This document shows positions 26,499-34,092 of a DNA stretch of 60,306 nucleotides, piece by piece (positions within the stretch are counted from its first letter, which is position 1; each line of letters begins with the position of its first letter). The notes beneath the pieces were generated by a model, which was given only the letters and a program-made list of their open reading frames with translations, was not told the origin of the DNA and did no database searches. Source of the stretch: Croceicoccus hydrothermalis (GTDB lineage: Bacteria; Pseudomonadota; Alphaproteobacteria; Sphingomonadales; Sphingomonadaceae). Location of the stretch: the NCBI RefSeq assembly GCF_022378335.1, contig NZ_JAIQCI010000023.1:1-60306 (forward strand). Direction: 5' to 3'. A program made the position numbers and the translations under genes.

Positions 26499-26880
26499 GG
26501 GGAGTTGTTTATCCCGAGCCAGCAAACCAGGAAGCCCGTTTCGGTATGTCGTTCTTCGCCGGATGCGATTAATCCGCTGGGATTGCGCTTCGACAAAGCC
26601 GCGAGGTAAGAGCTTGGCTGCGAGCAAAAGCAGTAAACAGGCCGCTTGGCTAAAAACCGATCTGAAAACCCACGCCTGCCATTCCGACGACGGGAACGAG
26701 CGATGCTGCGGTTCCGACCAATGAAGTCGCTACAGAAGTTCGCCTCGGTTCACCCAACCTTCCACATTCAATTCATTTCCGAGCGTCACCTCGCCGACCG
26801 TCAGACTTATGATATCCGCCAAGGATAACCCGGGAAGGACGAACTCTGCAAAACGAAGAACGGTGTGCATCCGACTCGCC
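26440..26880 (+). repeat. Dispersed intergenic repeat, copy C (long form)
   Basis: Long composite copy that aligns block by block with copy E: GGCGCTGTCAGAAGGACGGT near 26448, GCGCAGGGTAGGGGG, CCCGAGCCAGCAAACCAGGA near 26514, CCCGTTTCGGTATGTCGTTC, GGGAACGAGCGATGCTGCGG near 26694, AATGAAGTCGCTACAGAAGT near 26721, and the terminal stem-loop motif (CTCTGCAAAACGAAGAACGG, GTGCATCCGAC) at about 26844-26876. Its left end overlaps the 3' end of the nucleotidyltransferase frame. No functional gene lies between 26499 and 27012. Confidence 0.65.
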
Positions 26881-27012
26881 TTTCCGGCGAGCGACATTGC
26901 GATCCCGCATCGAACTATGCAGGATGACGATGCAATCTATGAAGTGCGAACCAAACCGAAGTCAGTTTCGTCAAGAACCTGTAATTCTCGCTTTATCCGC
27001 CCTGCCGGTCGC

Positions 27013-27875
27013 TCAATAGTGCGCACTCCATTTGCGCATTTGACGATAGAGCGGCTCGACATCTTCGATCGAGGGGGCGATCTCCGGCTCGCGCAAGCGC
27101 CATTTTTCCGCACGGGGCGGCGAGATCGTCGAGGCGGAGAGCGGCAAGGTCGCGGCCGTCCACTCGAATGCGTCTGGTGATATCTGCATCAGCCGCGCCA
27201 CCGGCGCCAACGCATCGGCCGGATGCGAGATAAGCGCGCCATAGCTGAGGCCTGCGAGGCGTTCGGACGCCATATTTGTAAGTTCTTTCAGGATCGCCGT
27301 ATTGCAGCCGTGCCACTGAAAGGCGGCAATTTCGGCGAGCGATCTGCCCTTCATCGCCCGCCAGCCGCTTGGCAGCGCGAGGCACCAGACATCGCGATCC
27401 CAGCGGGGAAGATTGCGAAAGGTCACGAACTGTCCGGTCCGTTCGCCCACGTGCCACCCTTCGATCAGGCTCGCGATCGTTTCACGCGGCTCGCGGTAGA
27501 GAAACACGAAACGTGCCGATGGAAATACGCGGCGCAAGAACGACAGGTTCAGCGCATTACGCGGCGTTTTTCCACGATGAGCGGGGCGGTCGTGCCAGAT
27601 GCTTCATGCGCCGGCCTATCGTGCAGCAGCGCCCCATCGCGGTTGCGCAGCATCGCGAGGACGAGGCAGCGGAACATCCGCACCGTCTCCGGATCGGCGT
27701 GCCGCTCGTCCAGCTTACCGGAATCGAACACGGCATTCTCCGCCGCAAGGTGGGGGAACTGACGATGTACGACATGGCTTTCGCCGCCGATCGTCCATAC
27801 ATCGGGCAGCCGGGCGAGCAGATCGAACAGCAATGTGCTGCGCGGGCTCGCCGTTGCGGGGATGATCATCGTCAA
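27013..27875 (-). pseudogene. PAPS-dependent sulfotransferase family protein, frameshifted
   Basis: The first minus-strand frame (from ATG 27875) gives ATASPRSTLLFDLLARLPDV, an altered 5'-phosphosulfate loop, then WTIGGESH, and ends at PLIVEK. The second frame continues TPRNALNLSFLRRVFPSARF and VFLYREPRETIASLIEGW, the 3'-phosphate-binding region, to the stop at 27013. They join at the T run 27567-27571 (coding A run); one more A restores PLIVEKTPRN. The 5' end overlaps the divergent acyltransferase gene by about 40 bases. A sulfotransferase near a capsule locus could modify the polysaccharide, but this copy is broken or wrongly sequenced. Confidence 0.72.
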
Positions 27876-28905
27876 TCCCGCGGCCGCGCTGCATTACGGC
27901 GCGAATGTGGATGTGCCGCCGTTTCTGGTCCATGCGAAATGGATCGGCCTGACACCAGCCGACTGGGTTTTTCCCGCCTTTGTCATGATGGTGGGGGTGT
28001 CGATCCCGTTCGCATTGGGACGACGCGAGCCAGACGCCGACCTGTACCGCCGGATCGGCTGGCGGACCTTGCGTCTCGTTCTGCTCGGCCTGTTTCTCTC
28101 GAACTTGCACTGGCTTCGCGATCTCCCCGTGGACGAATGGCGATTGTTCGGCGTTCTTCAGCGCATTGGCCTTGTGTATGGAAGCTGCTGTCTGCTTTAT
28201 CTCCCGCTTGGGTGGCGTGCGCGGGGGGCGCTGCTGGTCGCCGTGCTGGTGCTCTACTGGCCGCTGCTCTTGCTGCCTGTGGGCGGGGCTTCGTCCGATC
28301 TATTCGTATCGGGGATGAACGCGGCGGCTTTTGTCGATCGGATGCTTTTTGCTCCCCATCTTTATGTCAAAGGTCCGGCCGGCTTCGATCCGGAAGGATT
28401 GCTAAGCACCCTGCCGGCGATTGCGCATGGGTTGATAGGGGTCGCGATCGGAGAGGTGATCGTCGCGCGTGGCAAACGGGCCGCAACCCGTGCGCTCCTC
28501 CTCATCGGTTCGGGGATGATCGGCGCCGGCTTTTGCTGGAGCCTCGTCTTCCCGATCATCAAGGCTTTGTGGACGGGCAGCTTCGTTCTGGTGACCTGCG
28601 GTATAACCACGATAGTTCTGGCGGGGCTGAGCGCCTGGCTCGACCAAGGCAGGCCGCATGTGAAGGCCGCGCGTTCGTTCGTTGCGATCGGCACCGGTTT
28701 CGGGATCAATGCCATCGCGGCCTATGCGCTGCATATGGTGACCGCCGGGTTACCGACGTGGGATATGCTGCTGCTGCCGTATGAAGCGGCTCGCGCGCTG
28801 CTTGCGGAACCTTTGGCGGCACTGCTGCCGATACTCTCGTACCTGCTGCTCATCGGGTTCTTTATCGATGGGCTGCGACGCAAAGGCTGGGTCATCAAGA
28901 TCTGA
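27835..28905 (+). CDS. Membrane acyltransferase, heparan-glucosaminide N-acetyltransferase-like
   Basis: A 356-residue protein with about ten membrane segments, resembling the bacterial DUF5009/HGSNAT-like family: LRGLAVAGMIIVNPAAA (family normally begins LDVLRG), KWIGLTPADWVFPAFVMMVG (the conserved TP-x-D-x-x-FP motif), VLQRIGLVYGSCCLLY, and repeated hydrophobic segments to VIKI. The catalytic-type His is not the usual one at the second segment, where LVHAKW is present. The start is a GTG at 27835, which leaves the N-terminus about ten residues short and overlaps the divergent sulfotransferase. It would acetylate sugars at the membrane; substrate unknown. Confidence 0.75.
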   Translation: MLRGLAVAGMIIVNPAAALHYGANVDVPPFLVHAKWIGLTPADWVFPAFVMMVGVSIPFALGRREPDADLYRRIGWRTLRLVLLGLFLSNLHWLRDLPVDEWRLFGVLQRIGLVYGSCCLLYLPLGWRARGALLVAVLVLYWPLLLLPVGGASSDLFVSGMNAAAFVDRMLFAPHLYVKGPAGFDPEGLLSTLPAIAHGLIGVAIGEVIVARGKRAATRALLLIGSGMIGAGFCWSLVFPIIKALWTGSFVLVTCGITTIVLAGLSAWLDQGRPHVKAARSFVAIGTGFGINAIAAYALHMVTAGLPTWDMLLLPYEAARALLAEPLAALLPILSYLLLIGFFIDGLRRKGWVIKI

Positions 28906-28907
28906 CC

Positions 28908-29165
28908 TGCCCCGAGCCGGAAACCCTGCACGCCCGTTTCGGTATTTCCGCTCTTCGCCCAAGGTAATCCTCCCTTCTCGAATGATCCATGTCCGTTTCC
29001 TCCGCTCCTACAAAGCTGCGATGGCCGACCTTGGTTGTGAGCAGAGACAGATGACGGACCGCACAGCCGCCTTGGCCGAATGGCAGATTTTGACAAGCTG
29101 ACGAATAAGCGGGGGAGGGTGCACTCTGCAAAACCGGAAGAGTTTCGCATTCGACTGACACATCC
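28908..29165 (+). repeat. Dispersed intergenic repeat, copy D
   Basis: Contains CCCGAGCCGGAAACCCTG at 28914 followed by GCCCGTTTCGGTATTTCCGC, then after about 130 bases the terminal block GACGAATAAGCGGGGGAGGG at 29100 and the motif CACTCTGCAAAACCGGAAGA with GTTTCGCATTCGACTGA. It follows the acyltransferase stop at once and lies upstream of nasT; the remaining 110 bases to nasT (29166-29274) hold two short inverted repeats (CTCAT/ATGAG near 29210 and CTGCA/TGCAG near 29260). Confidence 0.6.
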
Positions 29166-29274
29166 ATCCAAAAGCTTCTCAATCACGGTTTGTCATCGAA
29201 ACCATCCCTCATTGCATGAGGCTTCTTATCCGAGTTCCCTTGCTTAATCGGATGCTGCGCTGCACAATTGCAGG

Positions 29275-29853
29275 ATGCGGATAGTCGTGATCGATGAAAG
29301 CCGGGCAAGGGCTACGATAATCGAGGAAGGATTACGGGCGTTCGAAGATGCCGAAATCTTCGTCCTGTCCGACCGGCTTGGTTTGTTGGCGCGAATTGCC
29401 GAGATCGACCCGGACATCGTTATCATGGACCTCGGCAATCCGGCCCGCGACGTTCTCGAAGAGTATTTCGCGGTCAGCCGCGCGCTCGCCCGCCCCATCG
29501 CCATGTTCGTCGACGAAAGTGACGACGACGCGATTGCGGCGTCGATCGATGCCGGTGTGTCCGCATATGTTGTCGACGGGCTGTCGGCGCCGCGAATACG
29601 GCCGTTGCTGGATCTCGCGGTCAGGCGTTTCGATGCGTTCTCCCGTCTCGAAGACGAGCTGGCCCAGGCGCGCGGCCGATTGCACGAGCGCGAGGTGGTT
29701 GATCGGGCCAAACGCATCTTGATGAACGAGAGGCGATGCTCGGAGCCTGAAGCCTATGCCGAACTGCGCCAGAAGGCGATGAGTTCGAACAGGAAGATCG
29801 CGGCCATCGCGGAAGCGGTGGTTACCGCGCATGAGCTTATGAAGGGCGGATGA
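29275..29853 (+). CDS. nasT: NasT-type response regulator with ANTAR RNA-binding domain
   Basis: A 192-residue antiterminator. The receiver domain starts MRIVVIDESRARATIIEEGL and includes the acidic site DIVIMDLGN (about 47-55). A coiled linker (LEDELAQARGRLHEREVVDR) leads to the ANTAR domain (AKRILMNERRCSEPEAYAEL, RQKAMSSNRKIAAIAEAVV). NasT binds hexaloop hairpins in nascent leader RNA and prevents termination when NasS releases it in nitrate. Two such leaders are visible at 31107-31260 and 43086-43233. nasS overlaps by four bases. Confidence 0.92.
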   Translation: MRIVVIDESRARATIIEEGLRAFEDAEIFVLSDRLGLLARIAEIDPDIVIMDLGNPARDVLEEYFAVSRALARPIAMFVDESDDDAIAASIDAGVSAYVVDGLSAPRIRPLLDLAVRRFDAFSRLEDELAQARGRLHEREVVDRAKRILMNERRCSEPEAYAELRQKAMSSNRKIAAIAEAVVTAHELMKGG

Positions 29854-31067
29854 TGAGCGAAAAGCTGACGATTGGGTTCCTGCCGCTGGTCGATGCATGC
29901 CTGCCCATTCTTGCCCGTGAACTGGGCTTTGCCGAAGCGGAAGGGCTTGACCTTACGTTGACGCGCGACGTCACGTGGGCGACCGTGCTCGACCGGCTTC
30001 TCTATGGCCATACGGATGCGGCCCATTTGCTCGCCCCGCTCGCCATCGCCACGACGCTTGGCCGGGGGCGCCCGGCGCGCCCGATTGCGGCGCCATTCGT
30101 GCTCGGCCTCAATGGGAATGCGGTTACCTTCCGTACGGATCTGGCCGATGCCGTGTGGCCACGGCCCGGGCTGAGTGAGCCTGCGCAATTGGGTGCCGCA
30201 CTGGCGGAGGTGGCGCTTGAGCGATGTGCGCAGGGGCGCCCCTTGCGCTTTGGCGTGGTCCATCGCCATTCCTCCCACAATTACATGCTTCGCTACTGGC
30301 TGTCCGCCTGCGGTATCCGCCCGGACAAGGACGTGGAGATCGTGACCATCGCCCCGCCGTTTAGCGCCGATTCGCTGGCAAACGGCGAGATCGACGCATC
30401 GTGCGTGGGCGAACCGTGGAATTCGGTGGCGGTCGAACGCGGCGCGGGCCGCATCGTGCTTGCCACCGCGCAGATATGGCGGCGCGGTGTGGAAAAGGTT
30501 CTGGCAATGCGGGAGCCGCGCCTCGCCGATCGTCAGCCCGCGATCGAAGGATTGATCCGCGCCATGCGACAGGCCGGCAGATGGTTCGTCGATCCGGCAA
30601 ACCGTCAACAGGCCGCAGCCATTCTGGCCAGGGCGGAATATCTGGATGGGTCGGCTGATATCATCGGTCGTGCAATTTCCGATCAACTGGTCCTGACGGT
30701 CGGCGCGCAGCCGATGACCTACCCGGATTTCATGTTCCAATATGATGAGGCCGCCAATTTCCCGTGGATCAGCCAGGCGTCATGGCTTTATACCCAACTC
30801 GCACGCTGGGAAGGGCTGGCCTTCGACCCCGTCCAGGCCGAGAGGGCAGCCGCGGTGTTCCGGCCCGATGTCTATCGCCGTGCCCTCGCAGGCACAGGTG
30901 ACCTTCTGCCCGGCGCGAGTTCGAAGGTCGAGGGCAGTCTGGCGCGGCCGCTCGCTGTCGGCGCGCAGCAGGGACAAATAACACTCAGCGCGAACGGTTT
31001 TTTCGACGGACACATCTTCGACCCGGATCAGGCGGAGGGCTATCTGCAGCAGCAGCTCCAGGCCTGA
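29850..31067 (+). CDS. nasS: NasS nitrate/nitrite sensor (NrtA/CmpA-like)
   Basis: A 405-residue protein of the NrtA/CmpA periplasmic-binding fold but without a signal peptide, beginning MSEKLTIGFLPLVDACLPIL. Typical segments are TWATVLDRLLYGHTDAAHLL, VLGLNGNAVTF, VVHRHSSHNYMLRYWLSACG, IAPPFSADSLANGEIDASCV and GEPWNSVAVERGAGRIVLA. The lack of export signal and the four-base overlap with nasT identify it as the cytoplasmic sensor NasS, which holds NasT inactive until nitrate or nitrite binds. A strong intrinsic terminator follows. Confidence 0.92.
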   Translation: MMSEKLTIGFLPLVDACLPILARELGFAEAEGLDLTLTRDVTWATVLDRLLYGHTDAAHLLAPLAIATTLGRGRPARPIAAPFVLGLNGNAVTFRTDLADAVWPRPGLSEPAQLGAALAEVALERCAQGRPLRFGVVHRHSSHNYMLRYWLSACGIRPDKDVEIVTIAPPFSADSLANGEIDASCVGEPWNSVAVERGAGRIVLATAQIWRRGVEKVLAMREPRLADRQPAIEGLIRAMRQAGRWFVDPANRQQAAAILARAEYLDGSADIIGRAISDQLVLTVGAQPMTYPDFMFQYDEAANFPWISQASWLYTQLARWEGLAFDPVQAERAAAVFRPDVYRRALAGTGDLLPGASSKVEGSLARPLAVGAQQGQITLSANGFFDGHIFDPDQAEGYLQQQLQA

Positions 31068-31075
31068 AAGCAATA

Positions 31076-31106
31076 TTACGGGTTCGGCCGGACCCGTAAC
31101 CTTTTT
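31076..31106 (+). terminator. Intrinsic terminator after nasTS
   Basis: Perfect eight-base inverted repeat TTACGGGT (31076-31083) and ACCCGTAA (31092-31099), extendable by two pairs, followed by CC and a run of five T. Nine bases after the nasS stop. It separates the nasTS transcript from the regulated porin/narK/kinase operon. Confidence 0.85.
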
Positions 31107-31260
31107 GTTGCATCGCAATATCGAATCGCATAACAATGTGTGCAAGCCGGTGATGCCCAATGGCGGGGCATCGTTCGATCCGGCACAAAACTCCGAAAAT
31201 GCGTGGCAACGATGCCGCCCGACCGATCCGATCCGGATCGCATGTCGTGGCGGTTTTTTT
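31107..31260 (+). promoter_or_regulatory. NasT-responsive leader: two hexaloop hairpins and attenuator terminator
   Basis: Elements in order: a small palindrome TTGC-N3-GCAA (31108-31118); hairpin P1, GATGCCC/GGGCATC (31152-31172) with loop AATGGC plus one extra G; hairpin P2, GTGGC/GCCGC (31203-31218) with hexaloop AACGAT; and an intrinsic terminator whose 5' arm CCGCC (31215-31219) overlaps the 3' arm of P2 and pairs with GGCGG (31249-31253), followed by seven T (31254-31260). Both loops have A at position 1 and G at position 4, as described for ANTAR-protein RNA targets. P2 and the terminator are mutually exclusive. The operon's first gene begins 70 bases later. Confidence 0.85.
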
Positions 31261-31329
31261 GCGTGCGCGGCCGGCAGCATCGCCGGGTGGAGTGGGAGAG
31301 ATCGATTGAAGTGACAGGCTGCAGGAGGG

Positions 31330-32550
31330 ATGTCCGTGCGAAGCACTATTCTGGGAGTATCATCGGCCGCGCTGCTCGCGACGCCCGCGATGGCCGGGGA
31401 GGAACCGCTCGGGCCGGTTGCGATTGCCGATGGAGTAACGATCGATCCGATCCTGACGGCCCTTCTGCGTTACGAGGGCGTGGAGCAGGATAACGCCCGG
31501 AATGATGCCGATGCGTTGACTGTCCGCGTCCGTGCCGGCGCACAAATGACGGCGGGCATCGTGTCCGCCCTGGCCGAAGCCGAAGGCACGCTGGCGCCCA
31601 TCGATCGGTACAACGATACATTGCCCTTCAACGGGATCGAACCGTATCCCGTCGTCGCGGATCCGGAGAATTTCGAACTGAACCGCCTGCAGCTTGCGGT
31701 GATGCGGGAAGGAACCGGTGCAATACTGGGCCGCCAGCGCATCGTTCTTGGCGATGCGCGCTTCGTCGGCAATGTCGGCTGGCGCCAGAACGAGCAGACA
31801 TTCGACGCGGTGCGCGGACAAGTCCATGTGGGGCCCGTCGCGCTCGATGCCATCTACGCCATCAGCCAGCGGACCATTTTCGGCGTCGACAGCCCGAACG
31901 CGCATTTCGATGGCGATTTCGTCTTTTTGAATGCCGGAACGAATATGGCGGGTGTGGATGTGGGCGGGTTCTCCTATCTGATCGATTACGATACGCGCCC
32001 TGCCTTTTCCAGCCAGACCTACGGATTGCGCATCGCCGGCAATATCCCTCTGCCCGGCCTCGGTCTTTCAGCCGAAGCGAGATTTGCGAGCCAGTCGGAC
32101 TATGGCGCGAACTCTGTCGCTTACACGGCCGAATATTACAATCTCCGGCTTGGCGCGAAGATAGCGGGTGTCGGCATACTCGCCGGTTACGAGCAATTGG
32201 GAAGCGATGCCGGGGTCGCCGCATTCCAGACGCCGATGGCCACGCTGCACGCCTTTCAGGGATGGGCCGATATCTTCCTCGTCACACCCGCGAACGGCAT
32301 TCGTGATTACCATGGAACGCTATCATACGATTTTGGCGGGAGCTTGCCGGTTCCGGGCCTGAAGGCCGCGATCACATACCATCGGTTCGACAGCGATTTC
32401 GGCGCTATCGATTATGGCTCCGAATACGATGCTTCGCTCGCTGTGAAACTGGGCGCTGTCGCGCTGCTGGCGAAATACGCCGATTACCGTGCCGACGCTT
32501 TCGCCGTCGATACCCGCAAAGTCTGGCTGCAAGCCGAATTTTCGTTCTGA
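31330..32550 (+). CDS. Alginate-export-like outer-membrane porin
   Basis: A 406-residue protein with a signal peptide (SSAALLATPAMA, cleaved before GEEPL) and a beta-barrel ending in Phe (KVWLQAEFSF). Internal features such as FELNRLQLAVMREGTGAILG, RQRIVLGDARFVGNVGWRQN and EQTFDAVRG fit the alginate-export-type porins often placed in nitrate loci. It probably lets nitrate cross the outer membrane (inference from position). A GGAGGGATG-type ribosome site precedes the start. Regulated by the leader immediately upstream. Confidence 0.85.
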   Translation: MSVRSTILGVSSAALLATPAMAGEEPLGPVAIADGVTIDPILTALLRYEGVEQDNARNDADALTVRVRAGAQMTAGIVSALAEAEGTLAPIDRYNDTLPFNGIEPYPVVADPENFELNRLQLAVMREGTGAILGRQRIVLGDARFVGNVGWRQNEQTFDAVRGQVHVGPVALDAIYAISQRTIFGVDSPNAHFDGDFVFLNAGTNMAGVDVGGFSYLIDYDTRPAFSSQTYGLRIAGNIPLPGLGLSAEARFASQSDYGANSVAYTAEYYNLRLGAKIAGVGILAGYEQLGSDAGVAAFQTPMATLHAFQGWADIFLVTPANGIRDYHGTLSYDFGGSLPVPGLKAAITYHRFDSDFGAIDYGSEYDASLAVKLGAVALLAKYADYRADAFAVDTRKVWLQAEFSF

Positions 32551-32566
32551 CTGAGGAGCGCCAATC

Positions 32567-34051
32567 ATGTCGACATCGTTCAATCTGTTTTCATTCACCG
32601 GCAAGATGCGCACGCTGCATCTTACCTGGTTCGCGTTCTTCCTGACTTTCGTCGTCTGGTTCAACCTTGCGCCGATGCTTCAATCGATCCAGGAGACTTT
32701 CGGCCTGACCAAGGATCAGGTTACCACGCTTCTGATCCTCAACGTCGCCCTCACCATACCCGCGCGCATCGTGATCGGGATGCTGACCGATTTCTACGGC
32801 CCGCGCAGGGTCTATTCGGCGCTGCTGATCGGGGCGTCGATCCCGTGCTTCGCCTTTGCGCTCGCCGACAATTTCGTTCAGCTCGCCGTTGCGCGTTTCG
32901 CGCTCGGCTTCATCGGCGCGGGCTTCGTCATCGGCATTCGCATGGTTTCCGAATGGTTTCCTGCCAACGAGCTTGGGACCGCAGAGGGTATCTATGGCGG
33001 ATGGGGCAATTTCGGCTCTGCCGCCGCGGCCTTTACCCTGCCCACCATCGCCCTGCTGTTCGGCGGCGAGGATGGATGGCGCTGGGCGATCGGCCTGACC
33101 GGCGCGATGGCGATGGTCTTCGGTTTCATCTATTATTTCAGCGTCCGTGACGTGCCGGAGGGGTCGAAATACTTCAAGCCGCGCAATGCCACCGCGATGG
33201 AAGTGACGTCGAAAGGCGATCTGTGGCTGCTGCTGGTGATGAAAATCCCCCTCTACCTCGCCCTCGGTGCCCTGGCATGGCGCCTGACCAATGTCGGCAT
33301 CTTCAGCGACGGCACCGCACTCGCCGTCTATATCGGTCTCGCCATGCTGTATGCGTATGACGCGATCCTCGCCATCCGCGCCAACAGCAGCCTTTTCACT
33401 ACGCAGGTTCCAGAATTTCAGCGGTACAAGTTCAAGCAGGTGGCGATCCTCAACATCCTCTATTTCGCGACCTTCGGGTCGGAACTCGCCGTTGTTTCCA
33501 TGCTTCCGCTGTTCTTCGCCGATACGTTCGGCCTGTCGGCGGTGGTCGCGGGGATAGTCGCGTCTGCCTATGCGTTCATGAACCTTATGTCGCGCCCCGG
33601 CGGCGGGCTGTTGTCCGACCGGTTCGGCCGCAAATCCGTGCTGCTGATCCTGACCGGGGGGCTTGCGATCGGCTATGCTTCGATGGGCATCATCGATGCG
33701 AGCTGGCCGCTATGGCTGGCGGTCGTCGCTGCCATGGCCTGCTCGTTCTTCGTGCAGGCGGGCGAGGGCGCGGTGTTCGCGGTCGTTCCGCTCATCAAGC
33801 GTTCGCTCACCGGCCAGATCGCCGGTATGACGGGCGCCTACGGCAATGTGGGCGCGGTCATCTATCTTATCGTCTATTCGGTGGTGGACGCCTCGACCTT
33901 CTTCTTCGTGATCGCCGGTACGGCGGTTGTCGGTTTCATCGCGCTTCTCTTTCTGGAAGAACCGACCGGTGAAATTGCCGAGATTGACGAACACGGCACG
34001 GTGACCATGATCCAGGTCGGGCGGACGGTGGGCGAACCGCAGGCCGTGTGA
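32567..34051 (+). CDS. narK: NarK/NasA-type nitrate/nitrite transporter (MFS)
   Basis: A 494-residue transporter with twelve predicted membrane segments. The nitrate/nitrite-porter family signatures are present: [39 protein letters not shown] (MFS motif A), [20 protein letters not shown] and [17 protein letters not shown] in the first half, and the corresponding [20 protein letters not shown] and [17 protein letters not shown] in the second (the two Gly-rich nitrate signatures). It imports nitrate for the reductase encoded on the opposite strand. Sixteen bases after the porin stop with a ribosome site GAGGAG. Confidence 0.93.
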   Translation: MSTSFNLFSFTGKMRTLHLTWFAFFLTFVVWFNLAPMLQSIQETFGLTKDQVTTLLILNVALTIPARIVIGMLTDFYGPRRVYSALLIGASIPCFAFALADNFVQLAVARFALGFIGAGFVIGIRMVSEWFPANELGTAEGIYGGWGNFGSAAAAFTLPTIALLFGGEDGWRWAIGLTGAMAMVFGFIYYFSVRDVPEGSKYFKPRNATAMEVTSKGDLWLLLVMKIPLYLALGALAWRLTNVGIFSDGTALAVYIGLAMLYAYDAILAIRANSSLFTTQVPEFQRYKFKQVAILNILYFATFGSELAVVSMLPLFFADTFGLSAVVAGIVASAYAFMNLMSRPGGGLLSDRFGRKSVLLILTGGLAIGYASMGIIDASWPLWLAVVAAMACSFFVQAGEGAVFAVVPLIKRSLTGQIAGMTGAYGNVGAVIYLIVYSVVDASTFFFVIAGTAVVGFIALLFLEEPTGEIAEIDEHGTVTMIQVGRTVGEPQAV

Positions 34052-34092
34052 TGTTTCGCGCATAATGCAACGATTGCGAGAGGGAACGCAGT

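Noticed and set aside
31070..31120. Sigma-54 promoter before the porin operon
   Set aside because: A TTGC resembling the -12 element is present, but no GG lies ten bases upstream of its GC.
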